DNA from: Bacteroidota bacterium
GTDB lineage: Bacteria; Bacteroidota; Bacteroidia; Flavobacteriales; Flavobacteriaceae
Assembly (NCBI GenBank): GCA_021793135.1
Contig: JAJYTI010000050.1
Location: 1-12,346, forward strand
Direction: 5' to 3'
DNA: 12,346 nt
In this document: one piece after another, positions 7,701 through 12,346 of the stretch
How the letters are laid out: every line of letters begins with the position of its first letter
Position numbering within the stretch: the stretch's first letter is position 1
The notes under the pieces: model-generated
Told to the model about the DNA's origin: nothing
Database searches by the model: none
What the model saw: the letters and a program-made list of their open reading frames with translations, nothing else
Program-made: the position numbers and the translations under genes

Positions 7701-8394
7701 AAATGCTCTTTACCAAGCTGGTTTTGATGTAAAAGACGTACACATGACCGACCTTATGGAAGGCAGAGAAACATTAGAAGACATTCAGTTCTTAGCTGCT
7801 GTAGGTGGTTTCTCTAATAGTGATGTACTGGGAAGTGCCAAAGGTTGGGCTGGAACATTTAAATACAATAAAAAGGCAAATCAAGCATTACGTAATTTCT
7901 TCGATAGAGAAGATACTCTTTCTTTAGGAGTTTGTAATGGTTGTCAATTATTCCTAGAATTAGGCTTAATCAATCCAGAAGACGACGAAAAGCCAAAAAT
8001 GGTAAATAACGAAAGTGGTAGATTTGAAAGTAGTTTCACATCGGTGGATATTCCTGAGAACAACTCCGTAATGTTAAAAAGTTTGTCTGGAAGTAGCTTA
8101 GGAATTTGGATTTCACATGGTGAAGGACGTTTTGAATTCCCTAAAGAGGAGTCGCATTACAATATTGTAGGTAAATATACATACGATGCATACCCTGCTA
8201 ACCCTAATGGAAGCCAATACAAAACTGCAATGCTAGCCGATCGATCTGGTCGACACTTAGCTATGATGCCTCACTTAGAGCGTAGCATCTTCCCTTGGAA
8301 CTGGTCATACTACCCAGAAGACCGTAAGAATGATGAAGTTACACCTTGGTTAGAAGCATTTACAAATGCAAGAGAATGGTTAGAAAATAAATAA
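4726..8394 (+). CDS. purL: phosphoribosylformylglycinamidine synthase (FGAM synthase), long single-chain form
   Basis: PurL converts FGAR, glutamine and ATP to FGAM, the fourth step of de novo purine synthesis, in the cytoplasm. The 1222 residues carry the full long form: N-terminal PurS-like domain, linker, two AIRS-type synthetase halves and a C-terminal glutamine amidotransferase. Landmarks are VNSEHCRHK (163-171), KAETHNFPT (245-253) followed by the GTGSGGEVRDR loop, and the amidotransferase GVCNGCQ with nucleophile Cys1070 and PHLER with His1183 and Glu1185. Length is slightly below E. coli PurL (1295). Thus no separate PurQ or PurS is needed. ATG 4726 is preferred to the in-frame TTG 4687, because that TTG lies inside the -7 element. 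The A-rich ACAAAAAAG before the ATG is the expected leader type. It stands alone between two hairpins. Confidence 0.97.
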   Translation: MIHFFGDTQSLIYAVDTGSTLSQEDIQKLEWLFGNQPHLNTTDINNTYFGTRATMVTPWSTNAVEITQNMGIEGIRRIEMLQHGDQHSPDFDPMFYVVYPSLNQDIFKVDIQREPIQHIEDIAAYNEKEGLAMNEEEVAYLESLSKKLGRKLTDSEVFGFSQVNSEHCRHKIFNGIFEIDGEQMPSSLFKLIKKTTAENPNGVVSAYKDNVAFFKGPKVTQFAPQSEDKPDFYKTTEFDSVLSLKAETHNFPTTVEPFNGAGTGSGGEVRDRLAGGRGSIPLAGSAVYMTAYSRLKDANRPWEKGMEERKWLYQTPLDILIKASDGAADFGNKFGQPVISGSILTFEHEENGRKLGYDKVIMMAGGIGFGKKEHALKHTPKKGDQIVVMGGDNYRIGMGGAAVSSADTGEFSEGIELNAVQRSNPEMQKRVANAIRAMVERSENPIVSIHDHGAGGHLNCLSELVEETGGKINLDKLPVGDKTLSAKEIIGNESQERMGLVISKDDLEILQRTAAREQAPMYVVGEVTDDMRFSFKSEKTGEKPVDFALMDLFGSSPTTIMKDKTISHTYKNPEYSASELRTYLEEVLQLEAVGSKDWIINKTDRSVSGKVAKQQVTGPLQLPLNNCGVMALDYNGKEGIASSVGHSPLTALIDPAAGSKNAITESLTNIVWAPLAEGLKGVSLSANWMWPCNNPGEDARLYKAVEAVSDFSIALGINVPTGKDSLSMTQKYDDKEVVAPGTVIITAAAHCKDIRKVVEPTLKQNAQSIYYIDFSQDQFKLGGSSFAQTRNAIGKEAPTVKSATYVSKAFEAIQKAIDADLIAAGHDIGSGGLITTLLEMCFADSNIGASFQLDTFEEEDLIKILFAENSAVVIQTTNDSELESLLNADGVHFHKIGTLAEANQFQLKHNDQNITWKVSELRKKWAYTSYLLDCEQSGTEKAKERYTNFDQQPIKTIFPTGFTGKRPEMPTSRKIKAAIIREKGSNSEREMANALYQAGFDVKDVHMTDLMEGRETLEDIQFLAAVGGFSNSDVLGSAKGWAGTFKYNKKANQALRNFFDREDTLSLGVCNGCQLFLELGLINPEDDEKPKMVNNESGRFESSFTSVDIPENNSVMLKSLSGSSLGIWISHGEGRFEFPKEESHYNIVGKYTYDAYPANPNGSQYKTAMLADRSGRHLAMMPHLERSIFPWNWSYYPEDRKNDEVTPWLEAFTNAREWLENK

Positions 8395-8415
8395 TCTAAT
8401 TATTTAATATAAATC

Positions 8416-8453
8416 ACAAATCGCGAATTGGCTTATGCTAATTCGCGATTTGT
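8416..8453 (+). terminator. hairpin terminator after purL
   Basis: The 14-base arms ACAAATCGCGAATT (8416-8429) and AATTCGCGATTTGT (8440-8453) are perfect complements. The stem can continue through a G-T pair and two G-C pairs to a TTAT loop. It begins 22 bases after the purL stop. The T tract after it is weak (the arm's own TTTGT, then AATAT), so termination strength is uncertain; it may also stabilise the mRNA 3' end. Confidence 0.65.
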
Positions 8454-8574
8454 AATATACAAGCGTCTACCCAATTATTCACATTGAGATTTTTTTCAAA
8501 GCAAGTCATTGAAATTAGTTTATTCAATAAAATGGGATATATGCCAATTACATTCTTTACAGTTTAATTTAAAT

Positions 8575-8656
8575 AAAAAAGGTATACTAAAAACAATGTG
8601 AATGCAAACAATCAATCAAAAAACAAATCATAATGTTATTGTTTAAAGCATACCTT
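8575..8656 (-). terminator. long imperfect inverted repeat, probable terminator of the minus-strand gene
   Basis: Arms 8579-8597 and 8638-8656 are complementary at 16 of 19 positions around a 40-base loop. Read on the minus strand, the stem ends in CC followed by a run of six T (8580 down to 8575), starting about 49 bases after the stop of the minus-strand gene. Position, strand and T tract fit an intrinsic terminator; the low GC content and large loop are unusual and lower the confidence. Confidence 0.45.
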
Positions 8657-8704
8657 ATATTGTCAAAACTATTACTATTCTAATACTAATGGATTAGGAA
8701 AATT

Positions 8705-9730
8705 TCATCTATTAATCTGAGTCAGTTGAATACTTGAGTCCAATGTACCCTCTATAAAAGTTTCCTGTTTAATCATTCCTATTTCAGGAGCTAACCATAG
8801 ATAATCAATAGATTCTATTGGTTTTTGATTCATTCCCATTACATTTAACTCCACTTTATTATGCGACCGAATCTTCATGCACTCAAATACACCAACATCA
8901 GTATGGACAGTTTCTTTACCAACTACTACTCTATCATAAACGTAGCTATTAACATCCATTTTCACTCCCATGGTATTGGTGGTCATTGAGAAAGAAGCAT
9001 CTGGTAATGTCATACCTTTATAAAGGTTTTTTGGAATCATGGTAAATCCATCATCCACATTTATCGTAGTATTTTCAATCGCATCGGCTAATTCACGGTT
9101 TTCCGACATACCAGACTGACCTTGCGTATATTGCAATATCCTTTCGAACATAGCGGTCATATCCATATAGATATTATCTCCCTCGCAAACATATTGTACA
9201 GGAATTTCTATTTCTTGTCCACTTACACTTTCATTAAAAAGAAGTTCAGAAACAACGTTCCCGTTATTATTCAAAACATCTTTAACCAACATACTAGTTG
9301 TTTGAGTTTTAGACTCTCCTCTAGTTTTGGTTTTATATTCATAATAACTTCCTTTTTTAAACCACATAAAATCAGAACACATATTAGATTTTGATAAAGA
9401 CATCGCTTGATCTTTTCTAACAGCAATTTCTCCTTCATAATTTGGAGGCAGCTTTTTAGGCGTTGTTTTAGTTGGCTTATTTTCTTTTTTCTGACTTTTC
9501 TTATTTTCTTTTACGACTCCTTCAATAGACTCATCTGTTTTTTTGTCAGCAGTGTTGATTGTTTTATCAACATGACGATCTGCTTTTTCTTCAACTTTTC
9601 TCTTTACTTTGTCTTCTACCTTTTTTCCAAAGCCTTTTAATATTTGAGCTTGACAATTATTAGGTATGGCTAGACTAATGCCTAACAATAAGACTAAGAG
9701 AAACCATGATTTTTGTATTACATTTTTCAT
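8705..9730 (-). CDS. exported protein with charged helical N-terminus and DUF3108/TapB-like domain
   Basis: This 341-residue protein has a signal peptide with likely cleavage after Ala28 (CQA before Gln29). Residues about 30-95 are extremely rich in Lys and Glu (GKKVEDKVKRKVEEKADRHV and onward) and look like an amphipathic helix followed by a disordered Lys/Thr/Pro linker (KPTKTTPKKLPP). Residues about 100-341 appear beta-rich, with YEYKTKTRGES, the DVGVFECMKIRS motif and DYLWLAPEIGMIKQETF. The order 'G-x-F/Y-x-C-x-K-I ... W-x-A-P-x-x-G-x-I-K' resembles DUF3108-like proteins labelled TapB family in Flavobacteriia. That assignment is from memory of the pattern, so moderate. The function is not known; the protein is presumably periplasmic or envelope-associated. 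There is no TAnnTTTG element directly upstream, and no operon partner. Confidence 0.7.
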   Translation of the reverse strand: MKNVIQKSWFLLVLLLGISLAIPNNCQAQILKGFGKKVEDKVKRKVEEKADRHVDKTINTADKKTDESIEGVVKENKKSQKKENKPTKTTPKKLPPNYEGEIAVRKDQAMSLSKSNMCSDFMWFKKGSYYEYKTKTRGESKTQTTSMLVKDVLNNNGNVVSELLFNESVSGQEIEIPVQYVCEGDNIYMDMTAMFERILQYTQGQSGMSENRELADAIENTTINVDDGFTMIPKNLYKGMTLPDASFSMTTNTMGVKMDVNSYVYDRVVVGKETVHTDVGVFECMKIRSHNKVELNVMGMNQKPIESIDYLWLAPEIGMIKQETFIEGTLDSSIQLTQINR

Positions 9731-10166
9731 AATGTATTATATTAGATTATAATTAATGAGATTTTTCAACCTCCTACTTAAACAAGTATTATCTGTTAGG
9801 GTGCTGAAAAAAAAATCAATCAATCACCTTCTACTACTTTTATCATAAAGCACTTTCCTATATAATTATCAATAATTAAACATGTTGATTAAGAGGTCTT
9901 TCTTAATATTATTTTCTTTAATAAAAAAGTTGATAATGATCCAATTGCTAGATATACTTCAAACTGAAATCCAATATTCATTTGAGTAATTTTATCACTT
10001 CTACTTTCTCAACAACTTCTGTATAGATAGAAATCGATTCTCTATATATAAATTAAATTCAAATTCAACCTTCAAGTTTTGTGTAGTTGATTTATGTTTA
10101 AAAATTGCTAAAACCAATAAGAACTAGTGTAATTATTTTTTTGTAAAAGGGAGATTGGATTATTCA
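9731..10166. other. AT-rich gene-free region
   Basis: These 436 bases lie between two minus-strand units and contain no supportable coding frame. They must hold the promoter of the downstream gene at 9730, but I find no exact TAnnTTTG on the minus strand. Short inverted repeats are present at 9888-9907 (ATTAAGA, 6-base loop, TCTTAAT) and 10022-10046 (TATAG..AGAA / TTCT CTATA with a 2-base bulge). Neither has a T tract, so I do not call them terminators. A T7 run at 10135-10141 follows no stem. Confidence 0.6.
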
Positions 10167-10829
10167 TTATTCGTACAAGATGGAATGGTATACTTTAAAT
10201 TTTCCGTCTCTAATTTGAATGAGTTCATCCTCACCAGTAATATAATTCGCGCCATACATATCCATTTCGAAAGTTCCTGATAATTCTAGATAACCATCAC
10301 CATACACATATTGTTTACCTATTTTAAAATCAGTAACATTTATGGAACCAAAAACATTGGATTCGCCATATACATCACCAGAACCATAATAAATATTGTT
10401 TATATAATCTAAGTATAATGCTGCTGCCTCTCCTTGATTTTCAATCCCATTGGCACCCATATTATAATTACCTTTGGGATTTTCAAACTGACTTTCAGAT
10501 ACATGTAGGTATAACCCTAATGTTTCTCCCTCATCACCTTCCTCAGTGTCATCAACTGTTCGAGTTGCATGAATATAGACAAGATATCCATCTTGTATAG
10601 AAAATTCATCCTCGTCCTCTGCTTCACTTGCTGGAATGGTATAAGCAAAGGCTTGATTTGTGCTCCAATTTTGTCCATTAACTTTCATTGTAACGGAAGT
10701 GTTCCCAATCGTTCCTCCTGGATCTGGAATAGATGATGAATTATCATCGCTCGAACATCCACTGGTAGTTACTAATAAGAAAAAAACTAATGCAATGAGT
10801 AAAATATTATTTTTAATAAAATTTGACAT
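10167..10829 (-). CDS. lipoprotein, probably surface-exposed, DUF6252-like
   Basis: This 220-residue protein begins with a lipoprotein signal ending TSGC (lipidated Cys25). The next residues, SSDDN, resemble the acidic lipoprotein export signal that sends lipoproteins to the outer leaflet in Bacteroidota. The mature part starts with a flexible Ser/Asp/Pro/Gly linker, then VTMKVNGQNWST and a beta-rich, acidic body ending LSGTFEMDMYGA ... IQIRDGKFKVYH. The opening 'kvNGxxW' and closing 'GTFEF...I.dGkF' pattern is like DUF6252 lipoproteins, a calycin-like group with no known function; this is a moderate-confidence resemblance. It contains long Asp/Glu stretches (EAEDEDEF, DDTEEGDEGE) that could bind calcium. 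It follows the beta-barrel gene by 23 bases on the same strand and is probably cotranscribed with it. Confidence 0.72.
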   Translation of the reverse strand: MSNFIKNNILLIALVFFLLVTTSGCSSDDNSSSIPDPGGTIGNTSVTMKVNGQNWSTNQAFAYTIPASEAEDEDEFSIQDGYLVYIHATRTVDDTEEGDEGETLGLYLHVSESQFENPKGNYNMGANGIENQGEAAALYLDYINNIYYGSGDVYGESNVFGSINVTDFKIGKQYVYGDGYLELSGTFEMDMYGANYITGEDELIQIRDGKFKVYHSILYE

Positions 10830-10852
10830 GATTTCTAATTTTTAAATTTAAC

Positions 10853-11368
10853 TTATAAATCGAAACTATAAGCAACACGTAGACCTAAGTAGTTTAAGTG
10901 TTCTATTATGTTATAATGAGCACTTATATCCCAATCGGTAATGCGATAACCACCACCTAGTCCTAAACCAAATTTGGTTTCTGAAACAGTATCAGAATAA
11001 CCCATAAATGAAACTTTTACACTTGTAAAGTTCAATCCTAATCTTGGTTCAAGATAAAATCCACCAAAATCATAATCAAAACCAAACATTAAAGGAATAA
11101 TATTAACCCCTCCGCTAATTTCAGATTCTTTATAAGGGAAGTGTTGATAACCTATGAGTCCTGTAATATTCATTTCATTACTTAATCCATAATAAACTTT
11201 ACCAGATGCACCGAAACCTATAGAGGAGACGTCTCCAAAATCTCCTACTGGAATTGCTAAATCTGCTCCTACATTAATTTTGTGGAAACCTTCCTGAGCA
11301 TGTAGATTAACACTTAACATAAAAAAGGTAAACACAAACAATGCCTTTACAATCGTAACTTTTTTCAT
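10853..11368 (-). CDS. small outer-membrane beta-barrel protein
   Basis: This 171-residue protein has a clear signal peptide with cleavage after Ala24 (LHA before Gln25). The mature 147 residues alternate polar and hydrophobic residues with Gly and aromatic residues, as in eight-stranded barrels (OmpX/OmpA-barrel type, OMP_b-brl families): KINVGADLAIPVGDFGD, GFGASGKVYYGL, GLIGYQHFPY, FYLEPRLGLNF, KFGLGLGGGYRI and a final strand ending LGLRVAYSFDL. A short barrel of this size forms no large pore and more likely has a structural or adhesion role. It is first of a likely two-gene unit with the lipoprotein that follows 23 bases later. No exact TAnnTTTG is found upstream; a minus-strand GTTATTTG near 11397 matches only the TTTG half. 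Confidence 0.82.
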   Translation of the reverse strand: MKKVTIVKALFVFTFFMLSVNLHAQEGFHKINVGADLAIPVGDFGDVSSIGFGASGKVYYGLSNEMNITGLIGYQHFPYKESEISGGVNIIPLMFGFDYDFGGFYLEPRLGLNFTSVKVSFMGYSDTVSETKFGLGLGGGYRITDWDISAHYNIIEHLNYLGLRVAYSFDL

Positions 11369-11519
11369 AAAATTTTATTTTTATTATTCTAGCATCAAAT
11401 AACTTTAATAATTAACAACTGTAAAATAGCGAATGAGTATTATAATAATTTCGATTATTATTCGTCCAATAAGAAGAAAAGTCAACAATTCTACACGAAC
11501 AACTACGAATACTAATTTA

Positions 11520-11535
11520 TATTCCTTAAATACTA
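11520..11535. repeat. direct repeat, copy 1 (upstream of receptor gene)
   Basis: TATTCCTTAAATACTA recurs at 11613-11628 with a single T/A difference. The copies are 93 bases apart, start to start, and the second ends 32 bases before the receptor ATG. This could be a pair of regulator-binding sites; low complexity makes coincidence possible. Confidence 0.5.
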
Positions 11536-11612
11536 AGTGAAATAAATAAACAGCCATTTATTGATTAGATTTAACAGTTACAAATTCGAAAAGCAAAAAA
11601 TTGTTATATCAC

Positions 11613-11628
11613 TATTCCATAAATACTA
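11613..11628. repeat. direct repeat, copy 2 (upstream of receptor gene)
   Basis: TATTCCATAAATACTA is the second copy of the repeat seen at 11520-11535 (15 of 16 bases identical). It sits where the promoter or leader of the receptor gene must be. Confidence 0.5.
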
Positions 11629-11660
11629 TAGAGTTTCTTGAAATCCTACCAAATTCTGAT

Positions 11661-12346
11661 ATGATAGAACTATTTTTCTGGGGAGCTACAAGTGTGTTAA
11701 TGTGTTTTATATTTTTCTTATACTTAAAAACCAAAGAAAAGATTTATCTATTTTACACCTTATTTTTATTTTTCATTCTTATCTATTGTTTATCTACTTT
11801 AACTTCTTTTCCAGAAACAAATTCTAAGCTCTTTAATCTATTTAGAAGTAACACACGACTAACAGAACCTACGACGTTAACATCCTTTGCTTTCTATGTG
11901 CTTTTCGCACAACGTCTTATGGAAACTGCCGATAACAATATCAAACTGAATAAATTTCTAACTATATTAGCTTATGGCTCCTTCGTATATTCTGGTTTAT
12001 ATTTTATTCTATATTCTCTCCTTCAGCCTTATATATTAAATCTATTTATAATGGCTAGAATTACACTATTCCCGGCTGTAGTTTTTGGAATCATTTGGAT
12101 TTATAAATCGATTGACTCCTCAATAAAATTTTATTTTATAACTGGAAGTTTAACTTATTTACTCGGAGCATTAATTGCTAGTTTTCGTTATGTAAACTTT
12201 CCATTACCTTTTCATTTAATTGGAGATTTATCTTCATCAGCATATTTCGAATTAGGTATACTAATTCAAGCATTATTCTTTGCAATGGCGCTAGGTGAAC
12301 GAATAGTTATGCTTCATGAAGAAAAGATTACAGCCGACAAAGATCG
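11661..12346 (+). CDS. 7TMR-DISM-type membrane receptor, probable sensor kinase (3' partial)
   Basis: The frame is open from ATG 11661 to the window end: 228 residues, no stop. Seven hydrophobic segments are visible at about residues 4-22, 28-46, 70-84, 100-122, 128-148, 156-173 and 195-214. The last helix, ELGILIQALFFAMALGERI, is followed by a charged coil start (VMLHEEKITADKD). The pattern 'E-x-G-x-x-x-x-x-x-F-x-x-A-L-x-x-R' matches the end of 7TM-DISM domains, which transmit signals from outside the cell to a cytoplasmic histidine kinase, LytTR or cyclase output. The output domain lies outside the window. No signal peptide or DISMED2 extracellular domain precedes the first helix, unlike standard members; the frame upstream is open only to 11565, with a TTG at 11601 as the only evident alternative start. 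It is transcribed divergently from the barrel gene. Confidence 0.68.
   Translation, partial: MIELFFWGATSVLMCFIFFLYLKTKEKIYLFYTLFLFFILIYCLSTLTSFPETNSKLFNLFRSNTRLTEPTTLTSFAFYVLFAQRLMETADNNIKLNKFLTILAYGSFVYSGLYFILYSLLQPYILNLFIMARITLFPAVVFGIIWIYKSIDSSIKFYFITGSLTYLLGALIASFRYVNFPLPFHLIGDLSSSAYFELGILIQALFFAMALGERIVMLHEEKITADKD

Larger units (their letters stand above)
8395..8704. other. convergent intergenic region between purL and the TapB-like gene
   Basis: These 310 AT-rich bases carry no supportable gene; the longest frames are about a dozen codons. They hold two hairpins listed separately: one just after purL (8416-8453), and a long imperfect inverted repeat (8579-8656) positioned and oriented as the terminator of the minus-strand gene. 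The remainder (about 8460-8575) shows only short chance-level inverted repeats. Confidence 0.7.
11369..11660. other. divergent intergenic region between barrel gene and receptor gene
   Basis: These 292 very AT-rich bases separate two divergently transcribed genes, so promoters for both should lie here. No exact TAnnTTTG element is found on either strand. Two structures stand out: an A/T-only perfect 8-base stem with a TTCG loop at 11442-11461, and a 16-base direct repeat described separately. No coding frame is supportable. Confidence 0.6.

Noticed and set aside
5851..7743. Four minus-strand frames inside purL
   Set aside because: All lie within highly conserved PurL sequence and have no family resemblance of their own.
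4726..8394. Long fused FGAM synthase as an unusual gene fusion
   Set aside because: The single-chain PurL with a C-terminal amidotransferase is a well-known form in Bacteroidota and Gammaproteobacteria.
9122..9640. Two plus-strand frames rich in Phe and Ile inside the TapB-like gene
   Set aside because: The hydrophobic Phe-rich sequence is the reverse complement of Lys/Glu codons in the charged helix, so apparent membrane segments are artefacts.
9888..9907. Short hairpin as terminator of the surface lipoprotein unit
   Set aside because: It is about 260 bases past the stop codon, only 7 base pairs long, AT-rich and has no T tract.
10418..10845. Two short plus-strand frames over the surface lipoprotein gene
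   Set aside because: Antisense to a gene with a clear lipobox; no start context or domain.

Overview
The window looks like chromosomal DNA from a member of the Bacteroidota, most likely Flavobacteriaceae. It is AT-rich. Ribosome-binding sites are A-rich rather than Shine-Dalgarno-like. Three genes have a TAnnTTTG promoter -7 element just upstream. One secreted protein ends in a type IX secretion sorting domain, and signal peptides end in the usual AQ or GQ. The genus cannot be settled from this sequence. There is no CRISPR array, tRNA, rRNA, transposase or integrase, and nothing marks the region as a mobile island.

Layout: (1) 1-1097, plus strand: the tail of an ECF-type sigma factor, a single-pass membrane protein that is probably its anti-sigma factor, and a small exported helical protein of the CpxP/Spy-like 'sensor of ECF sigma' type. 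This is probably one operon that senses envelope state. (2) 1100-2140, minus strand: a lipoprotein with Asp-box (BNR) beta-propeller repeats, converging on the sigma module with only two bases between the stop codons. (3) 2216-4494, plus strand: an RsmB/NOP-type rRNA m5C methyltransferase followed after 2 bases by a secreted endonuclease I with a T9SS tail. A strong hairpin terminator closes this unit. A back-to-back pair of -7 elements lies between regions 2 and 3. (4) 4726-8394, plus strand: purL, the long single-chain FGAM synthase of purine biosynthesis, with its own -7 element and a downstream hairpin. (5) 8705-9730, minus strand: an exported protein with a charged helical front and a DUF3108/TapB-like domain. 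(6) 10167-11368, minus strand: a two-gene unit of a small outer-membrane beta-barrel protein and a putatively surface-exposed lipoprotein. (7) 11661 to the end, plus strand: the start of a seven-helix 7TMR-DISM-type receptor that runs off the window.

The housekeeping genes (purL, the methyltransferase) are interspersed with cell-envelope and secretion genes. No strongly supported new system is visible. The most interesting leads are the tandem sequence repeat in the cytoplasmic part of the anti-sigma protein and its contrast with an acidic periplasmic half, a 16-bp near-identical direct repeat upstream of the receptor gene, the receptor's lack of the usual extracellular sensor domain, and the barrel/lipoprotein pair.
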